A stretch of DNA of 64,000 nucleotides from 2-02-FULL-66-14 sp037443705 (GCA_037443705.1 JBBINV010000008.1:1-64000); one strand, 5' to 3'. Positions 8,077 to 16,216 are shown, counted from the first letter of the stretch. Numbers and translations: made by a program. The notes: a model not told the origin generated them from the sequence alone.

Positions 8077-8625
8077 ATGGAATCGCTGTTCTGGCCTGCC
8101 GCCGGACTGCTCGGCGTGCTCGCGCTGGCCGCTATCCGGCTCTACAACCGGCTGGTCGCGGACCGGAACCTCGTGCGCCAGGGCTTCGCCGATATCGACG
8201 TGCAGCTGAAGCGCCGCGCCGACCTCGTGCCGCGCCTGGTCGAGGCGGTGCGCGGCTACGCTTCCTACGAGAAAGCCCTCCTCAGCGCGGTGACGGAGCT
8301 CCGGGCGAGCGCCCTCGGGGCCGAGCGCCTCCCGGAGCGATTCGAAGCCGAGCGCGCGCTCGGGGCGCAGCTGAGGAGCCTCGTCCTCCTGCAGGAGAGC
8401 TACCCGCAGCTCAAGGCGGATGCGAACTTCCGCGACCTCTCGGCGAAGCTCGTCGAGGTCGAGGACCATCTTCAGTACGCGCGCCGCTTCTACAACGGCG
8501 CGGTCAAGCAGTACCTCACGCGGATCGAGTCGTTCCCGGATCTGCTGGTCGCGCGGCCGCTCGGCTTCGCGCCCATGCCGTTCTTCGAGACCGACGACCG
8601 CGAGCCGGTGAAGGTGGGCCTTTGA
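8077..8625 (+). CDS. LemA family protein
   Basis: A 182-residue LemA protein: an N-terminal membrane helix (WPAAGLLGVLALAAIRLYN) followed by the family signature NLVRQGFADIDVQLKRRADLVPRLVEAVRGYASYE and a long helical region. LemA proteins are membrane anchored with a helical periplasmic or extracellular body; their biochemical role is not settled. ATG 8077 gives the normal N-terminus and follows GGGAGG at 12-13 nt. A TAGAAT hexamer at 8046-8051 could be its -10 element. It overlaps the following DUF2207 gene by 4 nt, a pairing often seen for this family. Confidence 0.92.
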   Translation: MESLFWPAAGLLGVLALAAIRLYNRLVADRNLVRQGFADIDVQLKRRADLVPRLVEAVRGYASYEKALLSAVTELRASALGAERLPERFEAERALGAQLRSLVLLQESYPQLKADANFRDLSAKLVEVEDHLQYARRFYNGAVKQYLTRIESFPDLLVARPLGFAPMPFFETDDREPVKVGL

Positions 8626-10322
8626 GAGGCCCGGTTCTCGCGGGGATCCTGGCGCTCGCTTCGTTCGCGCTCCGCGCCGAGGAGCGCGTGCTCGACTTCC
8701 GGAGCGAGATCCGGATCGAGCGCAGCGGCGCGCTCGAGGTGAAGGAGCGCATCGAAGTGGAGGTCGAGGGGCGGAACATCCGGCGCGGCATCCTGCGCGA
8801 TTTCCCGACCGACTACCGCGACCGCTACGGCGTGCGCGTCCGGGTGCCGTTCGAAGTCTGGCGCGTCACGCAGGACGGGCTGCCCGCGCGCTGGGCACTC
8901 GAGCGCCTTGCCAACGGTGCGCGCATCCGGATCGGCGATCCCCGGGTGCTGCTTTCGCGCGGGCGCCACGTCTACGAGATCACCTACCGCACCGCGCGCC
9001 AGATCGGCTTCTTCGAGCGGCACGACGAGCTCTTCTGGAACGTGAACGGCAACGGCTGGACTTTCGCGATGGACCGCGTGGCGGCCGAGGTCGCGCTGCC
9101 GGCTGCGGTGCCCGCAAGCGCGCTGAAGCTGGAGGCCTACACCGGCCCGCAGGGCGCGCGCGACCGGCACTACGAGGCGCAGGCGCGCGAGGGCGGCGCC
9201 TTGTTTCGCACCACGCGCCGGCTCGGCCCCTACGAAGGGCTCACCCTCGTGCTCGGGTTTCCGAAGGGCGTGGTGACGCCGCCGGGCGCGCTCGATCGCG
9301 CGCGCTGGTTGGCCGAGGACAACCTCGGCGCGGTGACGGGGGCGGCGGGGCTGTTGCTTCTGGCGGCGTTCCTGGGCTGGCGCTGGATGCGCGTCGGGCG
9401 CGATCCGCGCGCGGGGCCGACGTTCCCGCGCTACGACCCGCCGCCGGGACTGGGCGCGGCGGGGGTACGCTACGTGAACCGCATGAGCTACGACGACCGC
9501 TGCTTCGCGGCGGCGCTCGTGGGACTTGCACAGCGCGGCTACCTCAGGATCCGGCAGCAGGGCGATCGCTACACGCTGGAGCGCACTGCAAAGGCCGTCA
9601 CCTGGCTCCCGGCCGAGCAGCGGCTCGCGAACGGGCTGTTCCGCGGCGGCGCCGGCACCGTATCGTTCGGCCGCGAGCACGACCCTGCGCTCCAGGGCGT
9701 GCGCGATGACCTGCGGTCGGACCTGCAGGAGCAGTTCTCGGAGAAACTGTTCAGCCGCAATCAAGGGTCGTTCTTCACCGGCGCCGCGATAGCGGTCGCC
9801 GCCGCGTTCGCGATGTTCGTGCTCGAGGCGCCGCCGCTGTTCCTCGGCGCGGTGGCCGCGGCGATGGTCGCGCTCCTGCTCGTCTTCTGGCGGCTGCTGC
9901 CCGCGTACTCCGTAGAAGGGCGCAAGCTACAGGATGCGATCGAGGGCCTGAAGCAGTATCTCGGCGTCGCCGAGGCCGACGAGCTGCGCCGCATGAAGGC
10001 GCCGCCGCAGACGGGCGAGGAGTTCGCGCGGCTGCTTCCGTACGCGGTGGCGCTCGACGTAGAAAAGACCTGGGTCGATCGTTTCACCGCCACGCTCGGC
10101 GCCGCGGCGGTCGCGGCCGCGGTGGCGGACTACTACAGCACCGATTCCGGCGGCGGGCTGTTCGATCGCGGCGGCACCGGCGGTCTCTCCGATTCGATTT
10201 CCTCGCTCGGCGACACCGTGGCGGCGGCCTCCACGCCGCCCGGCTCGAGCTCCGGATCGTCGGATGGCGGCGGAGGGGGCTCGGGCGGCGGCGGCGGCGG
10301 TGGCGGTGGCAGCGGCTGGTAG
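8622..10322 (+). CDS. DUF2207 predicted membrane protein
   Basis: A 566-residue protein with a signal peptide (MRGPVLAGILALASFALRAE) and an extracytoplasmic DUF2207 domain (RSGALEVKERIEVEVEGRNIRRGILRDFP and WNVNGNGW). Membrane helices follow around residues 240-260 and 385-430. A C-terminal tail of Gly and Ser ends the protein (bases 10262-10319). The function is unknown. The TTG start at 8622 overlaps the lemA stop and leads straight into a good signal peptide, so the rare start is accepted. Linkage to lemA suggests a shared envelope role. Confidence 0.85.
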   Translation: MRGPVLAGILALASFALRAEERVLDFRSEIRIERSGALEVKERIEVEVEGRNIRRGILRDFPTDYRDRYGVRVRVPFEVWRVTQDGLPARWALERLANGARIRIGDPRVLLSRGRHVYEITYRTARQIGFFERHDELFWNVNGNGWTFAMDRVAAEVALPAAVPASALKLEAYTGPQGARDRHYEAQAREGGALFRTTRRLGPYEGLTLVLGFPKGVVTPPGALDRARWLAEDNLGAVTGAAGLLLLAAFLGWRWMRVGRDPRAGPTFPRYDPPPGLGAAGVRYVNRMSYDDRCFAAALVGLAQRGYLRIRQQGDRYTLERTAKAVTWLPAEQRLANGLFRGGAGTVSFGREHDPALQGVRDDLRSDLQEQFSEKLFSRNQGSFFTGAAIAVAAAFAMFVLEAPPLFLGAVAAAMVALLLVFWRLLPAYSVEGRKLQDAIEGLKQYLGVAEADELRRMKAPPQTGEEFARLLPYAVALDVEKTWVDRFTATLGAAAVAAAVADYYSTDSGGGLFDRGGTGGLSDSISSLGDTVAAASTPPGSSSGSSDGGGGGSGGGGGGGGGSGW

Positions 10323-10323
10323 A

Positions 10324-10346
10324 AAAACCGGGACAGACCCGGTTTT
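10324..10346 (+). repeat. 23-bp palindromic element, copy 1 (terminator-like)
   Basis: AAAACCGGG, loop ACAGA, CCCGGTTTT. It starts 1 nt after the DUF2207 stop and lies between this gene and the 3' end of the convergent gshA. The hairpin with A and T tracts could terminate in both directions. Identical copies are at 26783-26805, 49172-49194 and 49204-49226. Confidence 0.85.
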
Positions 10347-10361
10347 CCGGCCCCGTTCGTT

Positions 10362-11903
10362 TCAGACGAGGATTCGCTCGCGCGAGAGATAGTGCCGCCG
10401 CCAGGTCTCGAAGTCGACCTTGTCCTGCAATTCGATCCGCGCCTGCTGCTCGAGCGACTCGGCCGCCATGCGCTCGAACCGCACCTGCGCCCCGGGCGCG
10501 AGCGGCCGGCGCCGGATCGCGGCGGCGTGCCGCGCCGAATGCTCGAGCACGAACCGCGTGTAGGAATTGCCGTGCGCGCGCGCCATCTCCTCGAGGATGC
10601 GCGCGGAAGGGGTGGTTTCGGGGTCTTTCAGGCGGCGAATCGCCTCCTCGACCGAGTCCGAATAAGCCCGTCCCCCGAGCATTCCGTCGAGCGCGGCGGC
10701 GACCCACCCGCACTCCCGCAGCAGCTCCTCGCCCCAGGCTCGAAGCTCGACCGGCCGCGAATCCCGCTCCAGCTTCAGCCCCGGCTCGCGCCCGCGCCCG
10801 GCGACGAGCTCCTGGTTGCGCCGGATCGCCGCGATCTCGGCGGGCGAGTCGGGCGGGCTCTCCGCGAGCAGGCAGCGCAGCAGGAACGCATCGAGCAGGC
10901 GCATGGTGCGCGCGGAGATCCCCACCGGCTCGAACGGGTCGAGGTCCATGAGGCGCACCTCTACGTACTCCACGCCGCGCTCGCGAAGCGCATGCAGCGG
11001 CCGTTCGCCCGGGCGGATGCGCCGCTTGGGGCGGACCTTGCCGTAGAACTCGTTCTCGATCTGGATGAGCGAGGTCGAGAGCTGCCGGTAGCCGTCGACG
11101 AGGTAGCCTTTGCCGTCGCCCTCTTCGCCGCGCACGCCGATCGCCTCGTACGCGGGCCAGGGTTCGAGCATCGCCTTCTCCAGCGCCGCGCCGTAGTCCT
11201 CGAGACTGTTGAAGCTCGCGACGATCGAGCTCTGGGCCTCGCTCTGGTACCCGAGCCGCCCCATGCGAAGCGTGGTCGCGTGCGGCAGGTAGAGCGTGCC
11301 GGGAGTGAGCGTTTCCAGGCGGTGGTCGCGGCGCTCGACGAACGAGGCGCACGCCGCGGGCGAGGCGCCGAAGAGGCAGTAAAGAAGCCAGCCCCCTCGC
11401 TGGAAGTTCCTGAGCAGCGCGAAGTAGTCGCCGTTTCCGAGCCCCGGCAGCGACCAGTTGTAGTGGATGCCGCTGATCATCTGCATGCGCCGGCCGTAGC
11501 GGTAGGCAAGCCCGTTGCGGTAAACGGTCTTCGCGCGCCCGATGTTCGAGCCCCCGTAGTTCCCGAGCGGGATCCGGTCGTCGGCGGGAAGCCCGCAGGG
11601 CATGCTCGCGCACCACAGGATCTCCTCGCCGATCGCGCCGTACACCGCCTGGTGGATTTGCGTCAGCTCCTCGAGGCAGTCCTCCGGGCTCGCGTGCACG
11701 CCGGTGATGAGCTCGAGCTGCGACTCGCTGAAATCGGTCGTGATCGAGGGGTGCGCGAGCGCCGAGCCGAGCGCGCGCGGGTGGGGGGTCATCGCGAGCT
11801 TGCCGTCGGGCTGCACGCGCAGCGATTCCTTTTCGATGCCGCGGCGCATGCCCCTCACGATGTCGGGGGACAGACCGCGCAGCTTTTCTTCGAGCGTCGT
11901 CAC
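10362..11903 (-). CDS. gshA: Glutamate-cysteine ligase
   Basis: A 513-residue enzyme of the proteobacterial (E. coli) GshA class, catalysing the first, ATP-dependent step of glutathione synthesis. Recognisable stretches are RGIEKESLRV, TTDFSESQLELITGVH, GNYGGSNIGRAKTVYRNGLAYRYGRRMQMISGIHYNWS, and DLDPFEPVGIS. The length matches the E. coli enzyme (518). The start at 11903 gives MTTLEEKLRGLSP, a normal N-terminus. It lies downstream of a terminator that ends the 52-residue gene, so it probably has its own promoter just upstream, although none is obvious. Confidence 0.96.
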   Translation of the reverse strand: MTTLEEKLRGLSPDIVRGMRRGIEKESLRVQPDGKLAMTPHPRALGSALAHPSITTDFSESQLELITGVHASPEDCLEELTQIHQAVYGAIGEEILWCASMPCGLPADDRIPLGNYGGSNIGRAKTVYRNGLAYRYGRRMQMISGIHYNWSLPGLGNGDYFALLRNFQRGGWLLYCLFGASPAACASFVERRDHRLETLTPGTLYLPHATTLRMGRLGYQSEAQSSIVASFNSLEDYGAALEKAMLEPWPAYEAIGVRGEEGDGKGYLVDGYRQLSTSLIQIENEFYGKVRPKRRIRPGERPLHALRERGVEYVEVRLMDLDPFEPVGISARTMRLLDAFLLRCLLAESPPDSPAEIAAIRRNQELVAGRGREPGLKLERDSRPVELRAWGEELLRECGWVAAALDGMLGGRAYSDSVEEAIRRLKDPETTPSARILEEMARAHGNSYTRFVLEHSARHAAAIRRRPLAPGAQVRFERMAAESLEQQARIELQDKVDFETWRRHYLSRERILV

Positions 11904-11914
11904 CGGGGGTATCG

Positions 11915-11940
11915 AAAAAAGACCCCGCGTGCGCGGGGTC
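11915..11940 (-). terminator. Intrinsic terminator of the 52-residue gene
   Basis: On the minus strand GACCCCGC and GCGGGGTC form an 8-bp GC stem with a 4-nt loop (11921-11940), followed by six T (11915-11920). It lies 30 nt past the stop of the 52-residue gene and just before the gshA start. Confidence 0.85.
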
Positions 11941-11969
11941 TTCGGGCTGTGGAAAGAGGCGCGAGGATA

Positions 11970-12128
11970 TCAGGCCGGAACGGGTTCCCGCTCCTTCTCG
12001 CCCGTCTGCGGCGCGGATGCCGGCGCCGCCGGCCCGGGCTGCCGGCGGCGCTCTTCCTCCTTCGGCTTGGACCGGCGCTCTTCTTCGGCGCGCTGCAGCC
12101 AGTACTCGCGTTCGAACTCGTAACACAT
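11970..12128 (-). CDS. 52-residue charged protein with own promoter and terminator
   Basis: Product begins MCYEFEREYWLQRAEEERRS, then a run rich in Lys, Glu and Arg, and a Pro/Ala tail ending EPVPA. GGAGG lies 6 nt before the ATG. A good promoter (12168-12196) and an intrinsic terminator (11915-11940) bracket the gene, strong evidence that it is real. No membrane segment is visible. Similar short MCYEF-starting proteins occur as unnamed hypotheticals in betaproteobacteria, as far as I recall. The function is unknown. It diverges from the DUF2889 gene. Confidence 0.75.
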   Translation of the reverse strand: MCYEFEREYWLQRAEEERRSKPKEEERRRQPGPAAPASAPQTGEKEREPVPA

Positions 12129-12167
12129 AGCGAACCTCCATTCGATTGCGTGCAGTGGTGCAGGCCC

Positions 12168-12196
12168 ATGCTATGCCCGGGTAAGGTAAAAATCAA
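12168..12196 (-). promoter_or_regulatory. Sigma-70-type promoter of the 52-residue gene
   Basis: On the minus strand TTGATT (complement of 12191-12196) and TAGCAT (complement of 12168-12173) are separated by exactly 17 bp. Predicted transcription starts about 12161, giving a ~33-nt leader that contains GGAGG. Confidence 0.65.
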
Positions 12197-12221
12197 AGAA
12201 AACTGCCGATACGATGACCCC

Positions 12222-12788
12222 ATGAGCCTTCCCGTTCCCGTACCGCGGCGCCACCTCCATACCCGCACCATAAGCTGCGAGGGCTACGAGCGCGACGACG
12301 GCCTGTTCGACATCGAGGCGCGGATCGTAGATACCAAGACCTACGACGTCGACGAGCCCTGCCGCGGCCACCGCGAGGCGGGTGCGCACGTGCACGACAT
12401 GCAGGTGCGCCTTACGCTCGATCGCGAGATGACCGTGCGCGCAATCGAGGTCGTAACGAACCATGCGCCCTACGCGCCATGCGGCACGGTCGCGCCCGGC
12501 TACAGGAAGCTCGTAGGCGCGCGCATCGGCGCGGGCTGGCGAAAGGCGGTCGCGGAAGCGGTCGGCCGCACCCGGGGCTGCACCCACATCACCGAGCTCC
12601 TCATGCCCGCGGCCACCGTCGCCTTCCAGACCATGGGCAGCTGGCCGAAGAAGGGCGAGGTCGCCACCGAATCGCAACCGGGCACCGACAGGAAGAAGCC
12701 CTACTTCATCGACGGCTGCAAGGCCTGGGCCTCGGATGGCGAGGTGGTGAAGAAGCTTTTCCCCCTGCACTACAAGGGCCCGCTCTGA
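12222..12788 (+). CDS. DUF2889 domain-containing protein
   Basis: A 188-residue protein of the DUF2889 family: PRRHLHTRTISCEGYERDDGLFDIEARI opens it, then YDVDEPCRGHREAGAHVHDM and a conserved Cys/His-rich second half (GCTHITELLMP). The family function is unknown. The ATG follows a TACGAT hexamer by 6 nt with no Shine-Dalgarno, so the message may be leaderless. It is transcribed divergently from the 52-residue gene, the two promoters overlapping within ~60 bp. Confidence 0.88.
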   Translation: MSLPVPVPRRHLHTRTISCEGYERDDGLFDIEARIVDTKTYDVDEPCRGHREAGAHVHDMQVRLTLDREMTVRAIEVVTNHAPYAPCGTVAPGYRKLVGARIGAGWRKAVAEAVGRTRGCTHITELLMPAATVAFQTMGSWPKKGEVATESQPGTDRKKPYFIDGCKAWASDGEVVKKLFPLHYKGPL

Positions 12789-12866
12789 GAAACTGCGGTT
12801 GACCTCGGTCAACCCGGCGCCGCAACGGCGCCGTACGCTGGGCCGGGACGGATCGCGCGGGGGCGC

Positions 12867-13880
12867 ATGCCGCAGCGGCTGATGGATCGCCTGGACATGC
12901 TGCGCAGGGTGTTCGACATCCTGCCGCTCGGCATCTGGATCCTCGACCGGCGCGGCCGCATCCAGTACGGCAACGCCGCGGGCCGCGCGATCCGGAAGGG
13001 CACGCGCTACGCAGGGCCCGGGAAGTACGGCGCGCACAAGGGCTGGTGGGCCGCCACCGGCAGGCGCATCCGGCCGCACGAGTGGGGCGCGGCGCGCGCG
13101 ATCGCGAAGGGCGAGGTCTCGATCGACGAGGAGATCGAGATCGAGTGCCTCGACGGCAGCCGCAAGACGATTCTTCACTCGGCGCTTCCGGTGCGCGATG
13201 CGGGCGGACGCCTCGCGGGCGTGATCGTCGTCAACCACGACATCACCGAGCGCAAGCACCTCGAGGAGCAGCTCCGCACCCTCGTCGACCGCGACCCGCT
13301 CACGGGAGCGTGGAACCGGCGGGCCCTGTTCGAATTCCTCGGCGGCGAAATCGCACAGGCGCACCGGCACCGCACGCCGCTCGCGCTCGTGATGTTCGAT
13401 ATCGATCATTTCAAGCGCGTGAACGACCGCTACGGCCACCAGGCGGGCGACGCGGTGCTCGTGCGCCTGGCCGAAGTCGTGCGCGCGGAGCTGCGGCGCG
13501 GCGACCGGCTGGTGCGCTACGGGGGCGAAGAGTTCCTCGTGATCGCGCCGGGGATCGGCCTGCGGCAGGCGGCCTCGCTCGCCGCGCGCCTGCGCCGCGT
13601 CGTGGCGGCTACGAAGTTCGAGGCACTTGCGCGAATCACCTGCAGCTTCGGCGTCTGCGCCTACGAGAAGGACCCGGACGCGGACGCGCTCATCCGGCGC
13701 GTGGACGACCTGCTGTACGCCGCGAAGCAGGCCGGGCGCAACCGCGTGGTCGCCGGCTCGGCTACGCCATCCCGAGCTTCGCGAACGCGAGGTAGAGCTC
13801 GCGGCACGCCCACGCGTCGGTCGCGGCGTACGCGACCTGCTGCGGCGAAAGCCGCGCGGCGGCCCAGTTTGAGGTCTTGA
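12867..13880 (+). CDS. PAS-GGDEF diguanylate cyclase
   Basis: A 337-residue soluble protein: a PAS-like sensor (residues ~10-125, IWILDRRGRIQYGN to VVNHDITERK) and a GGDEF domain (~140-300). The active site reads RYGGEEF, and RRGD sits five residues upstream, so both the catalytic motif and the RxxD product-inhibition site are present. FDIDHFKRVNDRYGHQAGD supplies the metal and substrate residues. The final ~40 residues are Arg-rich and are encoded where the frame runs 119 bp into the convergent exonuclease gene, so the true tail may simply be an extension caused by loss of a stop. Confidence 0.9.
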   Translation: MPQRLMDRLDMLRRVFDILPLGIWILDRRGRIQYGNAAGRAIRKGTRYAGPGKYGAHKGWWAATGRRIRPHEWGAARAIAKGEVSIDEEIEIECLDGSRKTILHSALPVRDAGGRLAGVIVVNHDITERKHLEEQLRTLVDRDPLTGAWNRRALFEFLGGEIAQAHRHRTPLALVMFDIDHFKRVNDRYGHQAGDAVLVRLAEVVRAELRRGDRLVRYGGEEFLVIAPGIGLRQAASLAARLRRVVAATKFEALARITCSFGVCAYEKDPDADALIRRVDDLLYAAKQAGRNRVVAGSATPSRASRTRGRARGTPTRRSRRTRPAAAKAARRPSLRS

Positions 13881-14346
13881 TCCCCTTGGGGATCCGGAAG
13901 CCGAGGAACATCGCGGCGAGGTTGCGCACGCCCGATTGCGCGAGGCCCGCGCGCTTCGCCGCGAGCCCGAGGTCCAGCATGTTCTCCTCATGAAACGGAA
14001 ACACCGTCTTCAGTTCGCGCAAGTCATCGGCGAGCCCCACGCCGGTCTTCAGGATGTGCTTCGAGCCGAGGATTTCGCGCAACGCCGGGGAAAAGTCCAT
14101 CCGCTTCAGCGGCAGCAGGTACACCGCGCCGCTCCCGGCGAGCTGTACGAGCGCGGGAGGGTGCCGCTCGCCCGGCCGGAAGGAGGGGCGCGTCTCGGTG
14201 TCGAACCCGAGCAGCGTCTCGTGCCTGAGCCTCGCCAGCGCGTGCTCGAGCTGCGCCGGCGTCTCCACCAGCGTCACCGGCCCCTCGTAGCGCCGCACCG
14301 GCAGCGCGTTCACTTCATCCCGCGAGATTTCGCGCGGCAGGGTCAT
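13762..14346 (-). CDS. Ribonuclease D-like 3'-5' exonuclease
   Basis: A 194-residue DEDD-family exonuclease domain: LLGFDTETRPSF (first Asp-Glu), KTGVGLADDLREL (third Asp), and YAATDAWACRELY (last Asp, with Tyr before it, the DEDDy form). There is no HRDC domain, so it is shorter than RNase D. ATG 14346 (MTLPREISRDE) is preferred over an in-frame ATG at 14361 because the family starts here and a GACAAT hexamer lies 5 nt upstream. The 3' end overlaps the PAS-GGDEF gene on the other strand by 119 bp. Confidence 0.88.
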   Translation of the reverse strand: MTLPREISRDEVNALPVRRYEGPVTLVETPAQLEHALARLRHETLLGFDTETRPSFRPGERHPPALVQLAGSGAVYLLPLKRMDFSPALREILGSKHILKTGVGLADDLRELKTVFPFHEENMLDLGLAAKRAGLAQSGVRNLAAMFLGFRIPKGIKTSNWAAARLSPQQVAYAATDAWACRELYLAFAKLGMA

Positions 14347-14381
14347 GTACGATTGTCGCATTCCAGCCCAGGGAGAGCCCG

Positions 14382-14690
14382 ATGATTCACGTCGTCGCCG
14401 TCATCACCGCCAGGCCCGGAATGCGCGGGAAGATACTGGAGGCGTTCAACGCCAATGTCCCGAACGTGCGCGCGGAAGCAGGCTGCATCGAATACGGCGC
14501 CGCGGTCGATCTCGACCCGGCGCTCAGGTTCCAGACCGCGATCGGCCCGGACACCTTCATGGTCGTGGAGAAGTGGGCGAGCGCGGAGGCGCTCGAAGCC
14601 CACGCCGCCGCCCCGCACATGGCGGCCTACGCGGCCAGGGTGAAGGACTGGATCGCCACGCGCACCATCCACGTCCTTTCGCCCGCCTAG
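14382..14690 (+). CDS. Antibiotic biosynthesis monooxygenase (ABM) / quinol monooxygenase-like protein
   Basis: A 102-residue single ABM domain (IHVVAVITARPGMRGKILEAF, ECIEY-like GCIEYGAAVD, and FMVVEKWASAEALEAHAAAPHM). The fold is a dimeric ferredoxin-like barrel; E. coli YgiN, a quinol monooxygenase, is the best-known relative. GGGAGAG lies 6 nt before the ATG, and TACGAT at 14348-14353 is a candidate -10. It diverges from the exonuclease gene. Confidence 0.9.
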   Translation: MIHVVAVITARPGMRGKILEAFNANVPNVRAEAGCIEYGAAVDLDPALRFQTAIGPDTFMVVEKWASAEALEAHAAAPHMAAYAARVKDWIATRTIHVLSPA

Positions 14691-14698
14691 CATTGGCG

Positions 14699-14767
14699 CC
14701 CCGCGAAAGCGGGGACCCCCGCGATTCGGGGTCTGACCCCGTTTTCGGTTCGCGAAAGCGGGAACCC
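14699..14767. repeat. Cluster of three short palindromic repeats
   Basis: Hairpin CCCCGC-GAAA-GCGGGG at 14699-14714, then CGGGGTC-T-GACCCCG at 14727-14741 followed by TTTT, then a TTCGCGAAAGCGGGAA unit near 14750-14765. These resemble the dispersed GCGGGAAT-type palindromes common in betaproteobacteria. They lie just after the ABM stop and may terminate its transcript. Confidence 0.7.
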
Positions 14768-14786
14768 AGGCATGCGATCATTCGGC

Positions 14787-15152
14787 ATGCCCCGCCCCAT
14801 CCTCGACGAATCCCGCATCCACCCCGCGATCCGCGACAAGGTGGCCACCAACCGCACCGACATCGTGCGCGAGGTCGAGGCCGCGATCGCCGCGAACCCG
14901 GTCGTCGTGGTCGGCATGCGCCAGAACCCCTGGCCGCGGAAAGCCCGAAGGCTGCTCGATCGCGCGGGGATCGCCCATGCCTACCTCGAGTACGGCAGCT
15001 ACCTCTCGGAGTGGCGCCGCCGCAACGCCCTCAAGATGTGGACCGGCTGGCCCACCTTCCCGATGGTGTTTGTGAAGGGCGTGCTGGTAGGTGGCGCGGA
15101 CGACCTCGTGAAGCTCATCGAGAGCGGTGAGCTGAAGAAGCTCCTTGCGTAG
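14787..15152 (+). CDS. Monothiol-glutaredoxin-like protein lacking the active-site cysteine
   Basis: A 121-residue glutaredoxin-fold protein. The C-terminal half, MWTGWPTFPMVFVKGVLVGGADDLVKL, matches the glutathione-binding TxP and GG segments of monothiol (CGFS) glutaredoxins. Where the CGFS motif should stand the sequence is VVGMRQNPWPRKA; the protein has no cysteine at all, so redox catalysis or cysteine-ligated iron-sulphur binding is not expected. ATG 14787 (MPRPILDES) is preferred to an in-frame ATG at 14772 because it fits the family N-terminus. It overlaps the GIY-YIG gene by 8 nt. Confidence 0.85.
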   Translation: MPRPILDESRIHPAIRDKVATNRTDIVREVEAAIAANPVVVVGMRQNPWPRKARRLLDRAGIAHAYLEYGSYLSEWRRRNALKMWTGWPTFPMVFVKGVLVGGADDLVKLIESGELKKLLA

Positions 15153-15492
15153 GACACCTGCGGCGCGCGCACCGCGCCTCTCGCACAACGTCTACGTCGT
15201 CGAGCTCGACCCCGCGGTGCTCGGGACCCGGCGCTTTCGCGCCCGCAACCCGGGCTACGTCGCCGGCAAGCCCTGCGTCTACGTCGGCATGACGGGCCTG
15301 CCGCCCGGCGAGCGCTTCCAGAACCACAAGGCGGGCGTGAAGGCCAACTGGTACGTGAAGAAATTCGGGCTGGGGCTGCTGCCGGAGCTTTTCGCGCACC
15401 TCAATCCCATGCCCTACGAGGCGGCGCAGGCGATGGAGCGGGAGCTCGCCGACGAGCTGCAGGAAAAGGGTTGGGCGGTCTGGCAGGCCTGA
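15145..15492 (+). CDS. GIY-YIG-like protein
   Basis: A 115-residue protein with VYVVELD and PCVYVGMTG, matching the paired GIY-YIG strands, and ERFQNHKAG supplying the conserved Arg. A conserved Glu (ERELADELQEKG) follows. GIY-YIG domains are usually Mg-dependent nucleases, but this short family is uncharacterised. The TTG start overlaps the glutaredoxin-like stop; no ATG or GTG is available in frame, so the exact start is uncertain. Confidence 0.72.
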   Translation: MRRTPAARAPRLSHNVYVVELDPAVLGTRRFRARNPGYVAGKPCVYVGMTGLPPGERFQNHKAGVKANWYVKKFGLGLLPELFAHLNPMPYEAAQAMERELADELQEKGWAVWQA

Positions 15493-15507
15493 GCGCGCGG
15501 CAAAGGG

Positions 15508-15618
15508 CTAGTAGCCCATCCGCATGCAGCTGTCGTCCTGGTCCTCGGCCTCGATGAGGACCGCGAGGTCGAGCGTGTCGATCAGCGTCAGCGTCGCGAA
15601 ACTGATCTTCGTTGCCAT
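15508..15618 (-). CDS. Possible 36-residue microprotein
   Basis: An ATG preceded by GAGG opens a 36-codon frame encoding MATKISFATLTLIDTLDLAV followed by the acidic LIEAEDQDDS and CMRMGY at the end. The contrast between a hydrophobic first half and an acidic, Cys-containing end is not what random GC-rich frames give, and the region has no competing gene. There is no recognisable family. Expression is unproven. Confidence 0.3.
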   Translation of the reverse strand: MATKISFATLTLIDTLDLAVLIEAEDQDDSCMRMGY

Positions 15619-15784
15619 GGAGCCTCGGGCGTCGGGCCGGGAAGGCAAAGGCACGGTATCACTGGCGGACGGTCGAACCAATCCGGCCCGTTCGAACGTG
15701 CATTCAGGGCCGCTGCGCGGGCACGCGCAAGGGGCCGGGCCATGGGGCGATCGCACGGAGATTGCATATGTGCAATCATTCGAC

Positions 15785-16216
15785 GTGCCCCGGATTGCCA
15801 TCGACACTGACATATTCGCCGCCGCGTTGCTCGGCGAGGGGGCTGCGAACCGCCTGATCGGCGCGGCGCTGGAGGGCCGGTTCGAGCCGGTCATGGGGTC
15901 GGCGCTGTATGCCGGGCACGAAGCCGTGCTCGCCCGGACGGCGCTGTTCGCCCGCTGCCGGCTGTCGGCGGCGGAGCGCGACGAGCTGTTCGACATCTAC
16001 GCCGCGCGCTGCCGGCGGACGAGGATCTACGATCTCTTGCGGCCCAACCTGCGCGACGAAGCCGACAACCACCTCGTCGAGCTCGCGGTTGCCTCCGGCG
16101 CGCAGGCGATCGTCACGCGCAACAAGCGCGATTTCGCCGGAGCGGAACTGAAGTTCGAGAACCTGGCGGTGCTGACGCCCGCCGAAACCTTGAGGAGAAA
16201 GACATGGCTGCCCTGA
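15785..16216 (+). CDS. PIN-domain toxin, upstream partner of an RHH antitoxin
   Basis: A 143-residue PIN-like protein: RIAIDTDIFAAALL, HEAVLARTALF, DEADNHLVELA and TRNKRDF give the acidic residues of the RNase site. The GTG at 15785 is preferred because IAIDTDIF is the family start and TGCAAT lies 8 nt upstream; a GTG at 15770 with GGAG upstream is the alternative. The gene precedes and overlaps the antitoxin gene by 13 nt, a toxin-first order that is the reverse of the usual vapBC layout. Confidence 0.82.
   Translation: MPRIAIDTDIFAAALLGEGAANRLIGAALEGRFEPVMGSALYAGHEAVLARTALFARCRLSAAERDELFDIYAARCRRTRIYDLLRPNLRDEADNHLVELAVASGAQAIVTRNKRDFAGAELKFENLAVLTPAETLRRKTWLP

Noticed and set aside
10262..10319. 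GGC-rich low-complexity tract as a possible tandem repeat element
   Set aside because: It is the in-frame Gly/Ser tail of the DUF2207 protein; such tails are common in this family.
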